The translations under genes and the position numbers were made by a program. A DNA stretch of 64,000 nucleotides, from NCBI GenBank assembly GCA_947179485.1, contig OX359250.1, positions 47,713,450 to 47,777,449 of the forward strand, in the 5' to 3' direction. The notes beneath the pieces were generated by a model. The model saw only the letters and a list, made by a program, of their open reading frames with translations. It made no database searches and was not told the DNA's origin. The stretch is from Allacma fusca (lineage: Eukaryota; Arthropoda; Collembola; Symphypleona; Sminthuridae). Shown here piece by piece: positions 1 to 12,915 of the stretch. Each line of letters begins with the position of its first letter. Position 1 is the first letter of the stretch.

Positions 1-3000
1 AAGCCAATATTTTGGTCTTGGCCCTTACAACATTTTTGCTTTTATATATTTGGATTGTTACAAATGTATTTGCATATAAATTAGCATTTTGTATATTTAA
101 GTTGCTATTTTTTATACTAATACCCAGAAACAAATTCGGGGCGCGTATAGTGAAAGTCCCATGAGGCATGAGAAATTAGAATATTTTCCTGTTATATTAA
201 ATATTTCAATTTTGATATTTAATCATATCAAAATGTTAAATGCTCATTCGAATTGCTTTTAAAAATGTTTGAAAATACTAATACTAGGAGACGTTACGTC
301 TCAAAAATCATCAGAGCTACAGATAGATACATATGTATGTATGTGTATTTGTGAACCTGAAAATATTTTATACACATTATTAGTACTCTAAAATTTTCAG
401 GTATTAAAGTATTTTAAAATATTGGAAGTACAGACGTAAGTTGTGCTTGCTCAAAATTAATTTCACTTAAATCATTATATTTATGATAGTGCACTTGGCA
501 CATATATCATTACAAAAATGAGACAGAGTTTATAGAATGTGGTTTAAGTACACGTATGTTGTTTTTAAATAAAATAAAATACTGTATTATGTATTTAAAT
601 CTTGTTACTTAATTTAATTACTATTTCGTATTTTGTTGTTTCGAATTTTTGATGAATTGTAATTTTCATTGTATTTCGTCGCAGACCAATTATTCTGCAA
701 TGTTCGAATTGGAAAATTATTCCTTATAATATGATTGTACAAATTCGCTGAATTTTGACGCTGCACAAAATATTTATATGTATATATATATATTTATTTA
801 TCTATATATATTATTATCATAATATATCTTTATCTATATATTTTATATGTACTCATTCTTCCACTCAGTACAGATTTCGTAACTACAGTAACGCCCAAAT
901 TTGAAGTAACTGTTTACAAGAGAAGTATGAAAGGTAGATTGTTTCCGCTTTGCTTAAAGCCAAATATTGACAAGCGGCACTTATTTTCTAATAATTTTGA
1001 ATTCTCAGCAAAAATTTATTTTAAAAGTTTCATTTCTTGAAAAATAACCTGGGCTTTGATTTTCCTTCATAAGTATATTTATATCAAGAATTTTGAGTCA
1101 TAACGTAATGAAACAAATTTTGAACTACAATTTCAGCTACATCTTTTAAGGGGCAAATTACAATTATTGTAGATACATATGAAGAAAATCAAGAGATACT
1201 GCCGAAAATCATATTTGTCAATTGTTAATCAAATTTTCCGTTCAATACCCATTTATTTATAAATTACTGAAATAGTAACATCCCTCGCAAACTAAAATGA
1301 TGTAAATATTATTCTGTGAAAATGGTGATGCGTACTCTCTAGACGCGGTCACTAATAGAAAATAATAAGACTAAAATAATTAATAGAGTTTTAACTACCT
1401 TTTCGGATCAACCCTGGTTTATTTAGCACAACGTTTTTTGGAATATATTTTGAAGCATCCTACATCGAGAATTGTGAGCATGAGAATTGGAACTTAGCAA
1501 GGTTGAGGAATTTTACATTCAAAGGAAACACCCGAAAACGTTTGCAACAATTATTACAGTATTCGGAATATTTTTCGAAAGCCAGGCTATCATAAATTTT
1601 CTTTGAAACTTGTCAATCCCTGAAGATAAAATTTCCTCAAAATTGCTTTCTGTTCTTACTGTTCATGAAAAAACTCTGGAAGTATGGTTCTATTGAATGA
1701 CTCTTTGGGACGCTTCTAAAATTTTATACCAATAACTCGTCACAGCAAATTAAAAAAAACTATTATAAAAAACAATGTGTATTGCAAACAAATATTTTTG
1801 AATCAATAATACAAAATTCGAAAAAAAATTGCACCAGAACCATACATTCAAGGTTTATTAGATCACTCAATTGTACATTTTAAAAGTATACTGGCAGTTG
1901 GCAGTAAACCACTGATTTTTTTGTAACCCTTCAGAACGTCTGTGCTGTACGTATGTACAAAACTTGCACTTCTTTTCCTTGCTAAAAATTCAAAAGGATG
2001 TGTCTTTAAATACCCCGAAAAAACTTACCGTACTCTAATCGCACCAGATTCCATACAATTTAGCAGTAAAGTACAAATACCTGTAAAATACGAGACATGA
2101 AAAGTATTGTTGGAGGTTTTAATTAAAATAAAATAAATTGGTAGTTATAATTGCCCCTAGATATTTTTTAAATATTATTATTAAAGCAGAATTTGTTTTG
2201 TCGGAATGAAATCAACAAAATTTAAGTCTTTCAATTCGACGCCATTGTATCTATTCTCCAGAATCTTAGAAAGTTATTATGAAGGCCGTCGTAAATTGTG
2301 CAAGATTGTAGATGACAACGATATCGAAATTGGAGGAAGAGATGATTTACCATTACATCCAGTTTTACAGATTACGGAGCAAAATATTTGCAGTTAATAG
2401 CATTTATGTCATCTTAGGTTGCCAGGGATGATACACCATTTCAATAGTTTATGAAAAAAATTAAAACCAATCAGTCATAGTTTTTGTTTTTGTAATTTTG
2501 TGAAAATCTGGAAATTCGGTTTATATATCCACAGGTACTTGCGGAAATGTAAACTTTCGATTGTGACACTTTTTGAAATATTTTTACCACGGAACTTAGC
2601 TTTTTTAGAATAGTCTCCTCAATTTAAAATATTTTTCCAATGGGGTGAAGTGAAGAGTCGAACAAAGTTGTGTAGCCCAATTACTTGATGACGAAATCAC
2701 AATCACATCGGTCAAATCAATAGGATTTTTAATTAAGAATTTTTTTAAATCCTTGGCGAATCAGAAAAACAAACCCAAAAAACAATACATAATTATTGCA
2801 CATTTCCACGCTGCACAAAATATTTTTCTGCGTGTTTCAAACTGGAAAAAAAATACACAAAATTGGCTGAGCCATTTTCCTCAAAAATTGCACCTCAGGA
2901 TTTTCTATAGAAATACAGTTATTGAAAAAAAAACCAGCTTACATAACATTTAGTATATGAAATGAACAATACACTGATGAAGAAGCGTCACATATACGCA

Positions 3001-5560
3001 ATAAATGTATTCCTTGTAATTATACTAACTAACGTGTGAACAATAATAATTTTAATTTAATTTTTACGAAAATTCCCAATGCAAGCGAAATATTATTTTT
3101 CAATAATTAGATGAACGATTTGGCGATGTTCTTTATTGGCAGGACGAGAAATATAAAAATATTGATTTGCTATTGTATTTAAAAATTCCAACGAGATCGT
3201 TTTAATTTGTTGTGAAATTATCAAAAGAAATTGCCACTTTTTGCAGAAGAACAATAAAGTGCTGTCAAATATGCGTTTGAAAAACGAAAATTTGAAACAA
3301 TTTAAGATTTTGACGCCACTCAATATAATTGTATACAGCAACGCTTAATCATTGCATTCAGTTTTCCTAGGCGTCTTACTGCTTTACTAAATTAAAATTA
3401 AAGAGTCAAAATAAGCTAATTGACCATTTTCTCTGAAAATTACATTTTAGGAAAAATCAAAGAAAATATTAAATTTGACGCCTTATTTGTGTATTGTAAC
3501 CAGGAATTAAAAACATTGTTGAAAAACTGTGTCAAAGGGGAAAAATGATTAATAGGTTTTTCATAAGTGTAAACGAAAATAATAAAGTAGCAATTCAGTT
3601 AAACGAAACTCAATCGTAAATATATCTTGGAAATCATTTTGGACCCATTTTGGCCAAAATCAGGTCATTAAAACGGACACATTTTGCACAATTAAATGCC
3701 ATGTAAGCATTCCACAAGCCAACAGTGCTATTCTATTGCAATACTAAAACAGGTATTTTAATAATTTTAAATTTATGGGGGATCTTACTCCTTTGTTAAC
3801 TTAAAAATTAATATGCACAAGTGCTTTAGTTGAAACTTGTACATGAGGATTTATAAAGTATAAAAATGGAGCGAGACTTTTCATAATTTTATACGTAGAC
3901 AAGGGTATATAAATAGTTCAAAATATTGATTTCAATGTCCGCAGGATTTCCAAAATCAGGCAAAAATATTTCTACAAAGAAAGTGCCATAATTATTTTAT
4001 AAGTTACTTCCGTAAGCATGGCGAACATGGCGATAAATTATTTCAAATCAACACGCAAGATTCCAACGATAACGTTTTAATTTGTAGTGAAAACTTTGAA
4101 AAAATATCTGCTTTTCGCACAAGAAAAATTCTCGGAGTACTATTATGTGTTTTGAAAAAAAAGTTAAAAGTTAAAATTTAATAATTTAAAGTTTTGACGC
4201 CACTCAATATATTTCTCAGTAGAATCAATGGGCCAGAGCACAGATGTGTAAACATTTCGGATTTTATAACAAATTAACATTGATGGTTCGAAATAATCCA
4301 ATTCAAAATTTTTCACGAAAATCATATTTAGGAATAACCAACGACATCATTAAATTTGATGTCTTATTTCTCCATTGAAACCTGTAGATGAAACATGTTT
4401 TTGAAAAACAAATTCAAGGGAAAAAATATGTAATCAGTTTTTCATAACGCAAACGAAAAGCTAAAGTTGTAAATCGATTAAACGAAAACCAAACAAAAAT
4501 CAATTGGTGTAATTTTTTGTTACACATTTTGCGCAATTATATGTCATTGAAGACATTGAGATACGTTTTAGTCAATGCCAAGTTCATACCCCGATATTCA
4601 AGAAGTGCAATTTCTTGAAAATGTCAAAGGAATTTAAAATGCAAGTTTTAATCTGGGATCGGGTCCCTCTCCTATAAAAAATTGTGTCATATGTAATTAA
4701 GCCATACAGTTTTCAAAGTGAGATGGGACGACAACGGCAAAAATAAAATACTTGTACAACATAAATTGCTTTCTAAATATTTACGGTTTACACCGTGCTT
4801 AATATAAATGGTCTCTGGCAAGCAAAAAAGCCAAATGACACAAAGTTTTGAGTAACGTTAATGTTTTAAAACATTTAGAAACGTTGATTCTGCGCAAATA
4901 CGAAACTCGTATTCGGATTTTTTTCAGCAATTTTCCGATAAAATTTTCTTATGTTTTGTACAAATACCCATAAAATAAATTTAACATGTCAATTCGTGGG
5001 ATAATAAGAAATAAATTCTCACAGAAGTAAGATGTAATATAGCCCCTGTATGTATGCTAGATACTCCAAAGAGTTCAGGTGCCACAGAATGTTTTTAAAA
5101 TGAGTTAAAATTAATTCCTAATTAATTTATTTTTAATTCTATTTACCAATTTCCTGATTTTAGTTTCCCAAAAATAAGTTTTGAAGCTAAATTTATTTTG
5201 TGGAATTAAAATAAAAAAATCATTAAACAGATTTACTTTGACCCCACTATAACTATAACATTTGATACTAACACCCCCAAAATTTTGTGTCCAAATCCAT
5301 TGTGACCTTTAGTGTTAAAATTGTTTGGTTTTACCGCCGTTTGAAATAATTTCATCATGCCTCAAAGTGAAGTAAAGTAATTTGTAGCACAGAAATAATT
5401 TCGTGACGGATTCACATCTGGTAAGTAAATATGATTTTGAATTAATTTTGTTTTGAAAATCCTTAGAACTCCGGAAAACTGAAAAATGAATTCTTATACA
5501 ATTTAAAATCTTGAAGATTCCCAACAGGGTTGTAAGTTTTTATCGAAGTTCTCTAAATTA
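1..5560 (+). repeat. Old diverged box-repeat array, first unit
   Basis: No gene is visible. The left edge (from about position 8) is clearly similar to 12945 onward and weakly to 38897 onward. The block at 290-500 recurs at 5600-5900 and 13240-13530, and that at 950-1700 recurs at 26920-27180, 29700-30010 and 35120-35700. GACGCC-type boxes start near 753, 2234, 2803, 3308, 3473, 4192, 4786 and 5328. The modules near 2650 and 5360 carry the GTAGCACAG or GTAGCCCAA word. Copies differ by many substitutions and indels, so the array is old. An AT-rich microsatellite lies at 777-850. Confidence 0.7.
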
Positions 5561-7839
5561 TTCTAAGGTTCAAATTGACCATCATCCCTTACATGTAAAA
5601 TACAAGTACTAAAAAAAGTTACTTCTCGAAAATCAGCACAGCTATACGTATTTTTAGGCCTCAAACTATTCAACACGTATTGTTAGTACCTTAAAATATT
5701 TCTGGTATTTGAAGTATATTAAAATATTGGAAGTACAGACGGACGTTGTGATTGTAGCATTTTATCAGACTGAAGATAAAAAAGTCTTCATTTGCTTACC
5801 TTGAATAACACATCAAATGTGCTGGGAATAAAATATTTTGCTGAAAATAATTTTCACCTAAATCATTATACCCATGATAGTGCACGTGTAATATTTTATT
5901 ACAAAATTTGGACAGAATTAAGAGAATGAGGTCTAAGAAAAAGTTTGTTGTTTTTAAATAAGATATTGTATTTTTTACTTAAATATTGTTACTTCAACTA
6001 AAATTATTTGGGTTTGTATTCTGTATTGAATTTTTTCATAAATTGTATTTTCCATATATGAAAAACATTTGCAACAAAACTATACATTCAAGGTTTAATA
6101 GGTCACTCAAGTGTAATCTGTTTAAATAATTTAATTTGGTTGTAAACCATTGAAATGATGTCTGTAACCCTTAAGAACGTCTGGGCTGCACATACAGAAC
6201 TTGGTATTGTAAATTCCCTGGTTTATATTTCTGAGGGATGTGTTGAAAAATACCCCGAAAAAGATTACCGCAATCTAATATCACCAGATTCCCTACAATT
6301 TAGCAGTAAATCGAAAAATGTCTAGAATATATGAGAAATTAAATGTAATGCTGGAGGATTTAATTATAATAAAATAAATTGCCCCCTAGATATTTTCTAA
6401 ATATTTTAACGTAAACGCCACACAGGCCATTCTACTGAGAAGATGTGATTTAATTCTTGATTAGACTGTATATCTCGTTTCAGCTTGTGACGAATGTGAA
6501 AATAAATTGTATACTTATACTTACAAATTGTCACTATTTTAATAATTTAGACATTTTTTTGGCACATCACACAACCGATTTCCGACAAAATATTTCTGTT
6601 TCTATTCCCAAAGGTTTATGCACGCTTAAAAGTGAACTGATTTAAAAAGCGGCTGTGAAATTAGACAATTATGGACACTGCGAACGTCAGTAGGTATAAA
6701 AATTCCTACACTTGAAATTTAATTGGCTACGGAATCAATCCTATTGAACCAATACCAAATATTGATGCTTATATGTCGAAATGTTGTTTCCAAATGCATT
6801 GGTGTCATTGGGAAAATTGTTTGGCTTTAACATCATTTATAATATTTTCAATGATTCGCATGAGGATTTTTTAAAAGTTAAGTCGATATTACTTTTACTT
6901 AATATTTTTTGCTTAAAATCCTTGTGAAAATTTCAAAATGAACTCTTGTAAAAACTAAAATTTACTAAATAGCCACGCTGTTGAAAATATATTTGCAATT
7001 TGCAAATAAATAAAGTGGAGATACATTTTGGAGTACAGTTTCAGGTGAAAAGGAAAATAGATATTGGAACGTAAGTTCCAGTAAACAAAAATATAATATT
7101 TTAATTATTAATTTTTATTCTGTATTGTTGGAATTTTGAGTTTTTGTTAAATCATAATTTCCATATTACCTTTATTGGCTCAGCATCCAATAATATTGCA
7201 AATCATCTTCGTCTTACTTTCAATTGGAAACGAACGTTTACTCCTGGCATCAAAATCCAGAATTTATTGAATACTGTCAAAGACCGTGAAGAACAAAACA
7301 GAGGAGGAATGTACAAGTTTAAGTGTAGGCGATGTAATTTTAATTTAATTTTTGACGAATAATTCTTAACAGTAAAGGAAATATTAATTTACAGTGATTA
7401 AATGAACACAGTAGATGTTCGATTTAGCGATGTCGTTTGTTTGCAGGACGAGAAATATCAAAATAGAGATTGCCGATAGCATTTTACGAAAACGTTTTAA
7501 TTTGTAGTCAAAACAGTGAAAAAATAACCACTTTTCACAGAAGAACAATCCTCGGAGTACTGTCATGTTTTTTAAAACTATTCGAAAATTAAAACGTACT
7601 ATGGTTTTAACACCACTCAATGTATTTCTTTTCAGCAGCTGAACTCTTTCTTATTTAAGATACTCTTTGATTCAAAATCTCCATCAAATGAACATTAACG
7701 GGTGAATGGATTCAAAGGAAAAATGATTATTAGGTTTCTCGTAACGTACACGAAAACGCTAAAGTAATAACTCGGTTGAACGAAACCGAATCCTAAATAT
7801 GCCTTGACAATCATTTTGAACCCATTTTGCCAATATCAG
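5561..7839 (+). repeat. Box-repeat array, second unit (left part)
   Basis: Collinear with 290-500 and 13240-13530 at its start. It lacks the part matching about 700-1840 of the first unit and resumes at 6060 with the text seen at 1850. Boxes lie near 6405, 6825 and 7603. Position 6717-6755 holds a block identical to 15176-15214. The stretch at 7170-7300 matches 16715-16820. No coding sequence is recognised. Confidence 0.65.
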
Positions 7840-8912
7840 GGGCCTATTTCACCAAGCACTCTTCACTCCTCAATTTTCACTTTTCATTTGGTTTTGAAAA
7901 GTTTTTGTTCCACCATTGCACTTTGCATTTGTAAATTGCAAAATGCAGTAGTAACTTTTCACACCCGATTTTGCAATTTACGTTTCACAATACTCGCCGG
8001 GAAAATGCAAAAGTGCAGAGTTTTGCAAATTTCCATGAAATGAATGCAAAGGGTCTCCACCTTTTGCACTTGGTACATGTAGCATTAAATATATGTAGTT
8101 TCTCCACTTACCCGTTTAAAAAATTGGTTTACTTATTTAAAATTCCAATCTAAACTCCAACTAAGTTGATTTTGTGCCCTGAAATTGCGTCATAACAATA
8201 AGGTACGTATCATATTACCATTTGTTATTATTGTCTATAAGTGTAAATTTATTAAGACAAAATACGCATTTCCATAATTTTTTAAATGTTTTAGAAGAAT
8301 CAAAATGAATCTGCTGTTTGATAGCAGTGACGAAGTAGATGATGACACTGCGTATACTCTCAGAGTTTACCGAACCCAAATTAACTTTACCATCGAAAAG
8401 TTCCGAATGAGATCCTCCGAAATAGAACATATCCTAGAAAGAGTAGGGACCGTTTTAAGCCCAAAATAAATATGAATAATGCAATGTCGCCGGAGGAGCA
8501 GTTACTAATAGCGTTCCACTGGCTGGGTAATGGCCGGGTGGGGACAGTATCATGGCGTTGCTGACATGCATGGTATCAGCAAATCAATTGTTTATCGTGT
8601 TGTAAAAAAAAAACTACTAAACTACAATAGTTTAAACTACTCACCAACCATGATCCAGGATAAAACGAATGGTGATAACGAGATCTTCTGGGACTTTGTG
8701 AGGCAATATGATATGAACTTAAATATTCCATTGGGTGCTCATCATTGTATGTTTGCACTTGATGTTTACCGTTCGAAAATTTGCACTCCTCATTTTAAAT
8801 GCAAAGTTGGTGATTTTGCTTTGAGATTTGCTCCGCACTTTTCACTTTGCGTTTATCACAAAGTGAAAAATGAAAATTGAAAAGTGAAGAGTTGAATTGG
8901 TGAAATAGGCCC
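7840..8912 (+). mobile_element. PIF/Harbinger DNA transposon, defective
   Basis: Terminal inverted repeats begin GGGCCTATTTCACCAA and continue imperfectly for about 50 bp (ACTCTTCACT, TCAATTTTCAC); the right end is the mirror image at 8868-8912. The element is flanked by the 3-bp repeat CAG (7837-7839 and 8913-8915), a CWG target typical of PIF/Harbinger. Removing it restores the text seen in other units (compare 3657 and 17368). It contains broken pieces of the transposase N-terminus but no catalytic domain, so it is a deletion derivative of an autonomous element. Confidence 0.85.
8305..8620 (+). pseudogene. Harbinger transposase N-terminal remnant
   Basis: Three reading-frame pieces follow the order of a Harbinger (DDE_Tnp_4 type) transposase N-terminus. 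The first, 8305-8469, includes FRMRSSEIEHILERVG. The second begins at 8472 with MSPEEQLLIAFHWLGNG at its core. The third, from about 8533, reads YHGVADMHGISKSIVYRVV, the helix-turn-helix-like segment. The frame changes between pieces two and three, and a stop (8467-8469) separates one and two. After about 8620 the open frame running to 8880 no longer resembles the family; the DDE domain has been deleted. Identification rests on remembered family consensus. Confidence 0.75.
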
Positions 8913-8915
8913 CAG

Positions 8916-9650
8916 GTCATTGAAATCTTTGTGACACATTTTGCACAATTAAATGCCATTGAAGTCATTGTGACAGATTTGAACCAATGCCAAGTTTGAA
9001 GTTCATTTCTCGATATTGTAAAGTGAGATTTCTTATGTGATTTACCATGCACGCTTTTAACTGTTACCGGCTGCCCTTTCCTATAAAAATTATGTATTAA
9101 TTATGTAATTTTAGGATTTCATTTTCTTTTCTTTTTTGTGTAAATTCTTCGAAATAAATTTCGTATGTCCTTCGTGAGACATTAAAAAATAGGTTCTCAC
9201 TTTCCCCTCTAAGATTTAATGTTGCCATGGATGTATGGCCATAATTTGCTGTGCAGACTGTGGGATATAATTTGTTGTAAATATTAACTTCAGTTAATTT
9301 CTAGGGTCAGAGGTTTTCTAAAATCAGGCAAAATGATTTCTATAAAGAAAGTACCGTAAATATTTTATAAGTTACTCCCGTATTCAGGTTACATGGCGAT
9401 AACTTATTTCGAATCAACATACACATCTAATTTTTTAAGCCTCACAATTTTAGTTCAAAATTACCCGCTTAGATTATTTTCCAAATTCGAGCGTAAATTT
9501 TGTTTTTAAACTGTATTTATCAATTTCCTGATTTGAGTTTCCCATATTATCATATGAAACACCCAGTAATAAATTTGAACACATATCGCAAGATTTTCGT
9601 TGCAGCTCGAACATATTCAGCATTACATGCGGAAGTTCCTGCAAAAAGTA
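8916..9650 (+). repeat. Box-repeat array, second unit (middle)
   Basis: Resumes directly after the Harbinger element with the text seen at 17370-17900 and 33480-33860. The segment 9540-9648 is the same module as 17955-18055, 33765-33850 and 37435-37540 (CCCGGAAATAAATTC-like core, then a GGAAGTTCCTGC-like word). No gene seen. Confidence 0.65.
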
Positions 9651-9825
9651 CAGGAAAAACTCGATATAACGGATGGCTCTACAACGGAAATTTAGTTAAA
9701 CCGGACAGATTTGTTTGTCCGGCTCCCATGTAACCCATGCTAAAATTATTGCATACAACGGAAATTTTTTATAGCGGACAAATTTTACTGGTCCCCTGGA
9801 GATTCGTTATATCGAGTTTTTCCTG
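9651..9825. mobile_element. pogo/Tigger-like MITE, 175 bp
   Basis: Begins CAGGAAAAACTCGATATAAC and ends with the exact inverted copy. It is flanked by TA on both sides (9649-9650 and 9826-9827). The uninterrupted site is present at about 18050-18065, where the same module reads AAAAAGTATAGGAAATT. TA target, CAG start and the CGATATAACG-like motif are typical of pogo-group Tc1/mariner MITEs. There is no coding capacity. Confidence 0.85.
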
Positions 9826-9827
9826 TA

Positions 9828-10438
9828 TAGGAAATTAAATATTTTTCTCGTTCATTTAATCCCATAAAAATAATATTACGCGACTCAAGATATTCTATCT
9901 AGACATCTGAGAGAGCGCTTATATATAAAGCAATCAAAGTAAGAAAAACAAACTCGTTAACAAATACTAATAAATGATCCCAGCAAAATCATGATAACAA
10001 ATTGAAATCTTGTTTAATACCCTGGGGACGTGTTTATTAGTTACGATATTATTACTAATGTGAATATTATTAATTATCAAAAATTATTGATTTATCCATT
10101 TTGTTTTATAAATTTCATAGAATCTGAGGAATATTGAAAATAAAATGTATGCCTGATTATTTTTATTTTATTTTTATAATACATACATTTATACAATTCT
10201 GATATTAAAGATAAACACGAAATAAAATATTGAATGACAAATTGTATTAAAATTATAAATACCAATCTCGGGCTGGATTTTCAAATTTTGATCTACTAAT
10301 ATCCCCAAATTTTGTTCGGAAATCAATTCATGCTTTTGGTGTTAAAATCATTTGGTTTCAACGCCGTTTCAATTATTATTGTCACCCTTCCAGAACGTAA
10401 TATGGGGGAAAGGTGAGTAATTATTGTGTTTTGTGTAG
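9828..10438 (+). repeat. Box-repeat array, second unit (right part)
   Basis: Continues the module interrupted at 9649. The region 10280-10380 matches 5230-5350, 18900-19015 and 34640-34750, ending in a box near 10354. No gene seen. Confidence 0.6.
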
Positions 10439-10446
10439 TTTAAAAC

Positions 10447-11638
10447 CAGAGCTGCGTTCAAGTCAAGTTATTTTAGACAACTTGACTTGAACTTGACTTG
10501 AACTTGAAAAAATTGTGTAAGCGAGGTATCCGCACTTGTACTTGATGAATCAAGTTTCTCAAGCAACTTGAGCATTCAAGTACTCGATTTTCAAGTTCAT
10601 TTTATTGAACTTGAACTTGATCATAATTTGACGTTCAAGTTGGGCACATAACTTGACTTGAATGTGAACTTGAACTTGTACTTGAACTTGATTATTCAAG
10701 TAATTTTTTCGTAAATTAATAATTAATACTACAAATTTCGTCCATAACTATTATAGCTAATAATGGCTAGGACGTGATTAGAATTAACTAAACAGGATGC
10801 ATTCTTTACTTTAAAATTGCCAAAAAATTTAAAATACTTGATCAAATAACTGTAAACATCGTAGTCCAATCTAATTTACTAATTTGCACTATTAAGAGTT
10901 TAGAAATCACATTACTGGCCTGCTCACATTAGTGTTGCACTCATCTGGTGAGTGTTATATTCATGAATATTTGTCGTCGTTAACTTTGCTGTTGATTTAT
11001 AAGGTTGTTCGTCTGCGCCATCATGTTTAATATCAGCAAAAATTATTTTTACATGAAATAATAAATTATTCTTAAACTTCTTCGTAGCTTCAGAACAGGT
11101 GAAGTGAACAATTAATTCATTTTTATAATGGAACAAGAACCCCGAGTATCAAAAAACATTTTTATAAAACAACAAGACGGAAATTTAAATTATTCAAAAT
11201 TCAAAGTATGGAAACAGGACACAAGAGATATTCTCGACCACTGGGCATCGTGGAGGCAACTTTAATGCCGATGGAATGAAAACAAATACAAAGATAACAT
11301 TTTTATGATGATTGACGCCCAATATTATTTTTAGTGGGAAGCAATGATGCCACTAATTAGGCATTGCTTACATTGCTTTTCAGGGAAAAAAACTCAAGTT
11401 ATACTCAAGTTTTATTCAAGTACTTCCATTCATTGTACTTGAACTTGACTTGATTTTACAATCAAGTAATAAATTATTAACTTGAACTTGATCGAACTTG
11501 AACTTGAAAATTCAAGTTAAAATTATAATTTCACTTGAACTTGATTTTCAAGTTCCAAAATTTTCTGCACTTGACTTGACTTGAACTTGATACGCACTTG
11601 AACTATTCAAGTTTTACTTAAACTTGAGCGCAGCTCTG
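10447..11638 (-). mobile_element. hAT transposon, ACTTGA-word family, copy 1
   Basis: Inverted ends CAGAGCTGCGTTCAAGT and its mirror with one change; perfect 8-bp duplication TTTAAAAC at 10439-10446 and 11639-11646, the hAT hallmark. About 250 bp inside each end is almost entirely ACTTGA/TCAAGT words in varying order. The middle holds a degraded BED-finger reading frame on the minus strand. At 1192 bp it is far shorter than an autonomous hAT and has no recognisable catalytic domain. Confidence 0.9.
10924..11136 (-). pseudogene. hAT transposase BED zinc-finger remnant
   Basis: A 70-residue open frame contains VHFTCSEATKKF near residues 10-21 and, near residues 44-64, YKSTAKLTTTNIHEYNTHQ. The latter resembles the end of a BED finger (aromatic, T-T-N-x5 spacing, final histidine). 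The cysteine pair expected just before it is lost (ADIKHDG). The related element at 19161-20041 shares the HFTxSEATK segment. Inferred to be exon 1 of the element's transposase, now decayed. Confidence 0.5.
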
Positions 11639-11646
11639 TTTAAAAC

Positions 11647-12715
11647 ATCCGTCGTTTCGTTTCAAAGGAACAATTGAACATAGTTTTGTAGCACAGTAAT
11701 AATTTGTGACGGATTCACAAGGTCATCTGACAAGTCAATACAATTTTGAATTAATTATTTTTGAAAATGCTTAGAGAATCGGGAACATTTAAAAATGAAT
11801 TCTTATCAGTCATTTATGAACCGAAGCAATTCTGGAACTCTCTGAAGTAAATTAACGTCGATTATAACTACACTAATCGAAGTTGCATTTGATTACAAAC
11901 TTAAGATTTAACTCCATTGTAATAATAAATCCGAGCCCAAGTTACAGTAGAACTAAATTCAAATTTAAATCTGACTTTGAGATTAAGTATCTATAGTTGG
12001 TCCTTCAAATCGAATATCATTGATTCCACTGTCATATAGAGTCTAATGTTTACAAACTCCATTTATTAGGTATATTATTTTTAATTATATATATTTTTAT
12101 TTATCCATTTCCTTTTCTATATTTCACAAGATCTGAAAAATATAGAAAATAAAGTGTATTCCTGGTTATATTGCTTGTATCTTCATATTATGTACATATA
12201 TTATAATTATTCTGGTATCCATTAGGTGTAATTTTATATTATGCAAAATTTAAAATATTCTCCAATTGGACTCACTCGAACAATTATTGAACATGGTTTT
12301 GTAAAACAGTACATCTGACAAGTCAGTATGATATTGAATAAATTTGTTTTGAAAATCCTTAGAGAATTGGAAATTGTTTTAAATGAATTCTTATACAATT
12401 TAAAATTGTCTGAATATTCACGCTGCTGAAAATATTTTTCTAGTAACATACTAAAGATATTTCGAACTTCAATTCCAGCCAAAAAGGAAAATCAAAAGAG
12501 GTCTTGAGGATACGGAAAATTGGGTACGGAGATGAAACCCATAGAGGGAAGAGTCCAGGAAAAAATTCCTTGTCCATATTTGTAATTAGATTCTCTTTAG
12601 AGTTCAGTCCCATTAAGCACTACATCCATGAAGATTTATAAATACAATAAATTACTCCATTATGAATTTATATTTGTGTTCCGTATTTTGATTTTTTCCT
12701 AAGTTGTAATGTAAC
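11647..12715 (+). repeat. Box-repeat array between two hAT insertions
   Basis: GTAGCACAG modules lie near 11660 and, in a poorer copy, 12285. A box lies near 12413. The part at 12480-12620 resembles the segment near 7030-7100. No gene recognised. Confidence 0.55.
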
Positions 12716-12915
12716 CAGACCTGCATTCGAACCAAACATTTTCATATTTCGTATTTGGTTTGTATTTGAATGTCAAATACAACTTTATTTGATATGTGAA
12801 CTAGTATTCGTTTTGTTATTGAAATTAATTTTATAGGACTATTCGAATACTTCAATCGAATAAGACAAACAATTCGAATTTGAATTGTGCTTGATATTCG
12901 AATAAAATTCCAGAT
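12716..12915. mobile_element. Single end of a hAT-like element (ATTCGAAT words)
   Basis: Starts CAGACCTGCATTCGAACC, a hAT-style end, and is followed for about 190 bp by TTCGAA, ATTCGAAT and TATTTG words. No mirrored end was found nearby, and the old repeat resumes at about 12940. It is probably a truncated insertion. Confidence 0.45.

Noticed and set aside
8620-8880. C-terminal part of the 116-codon frame as a transposase continuation
   Set aside because: After YRVVKK the translation stops resembling the family and runs into the inverted terminal region of the element.
9500-9733. 77-codon frame
   Set aside because: Spans old repeat DNA and the left half of a 175-bp MITE; not coding.
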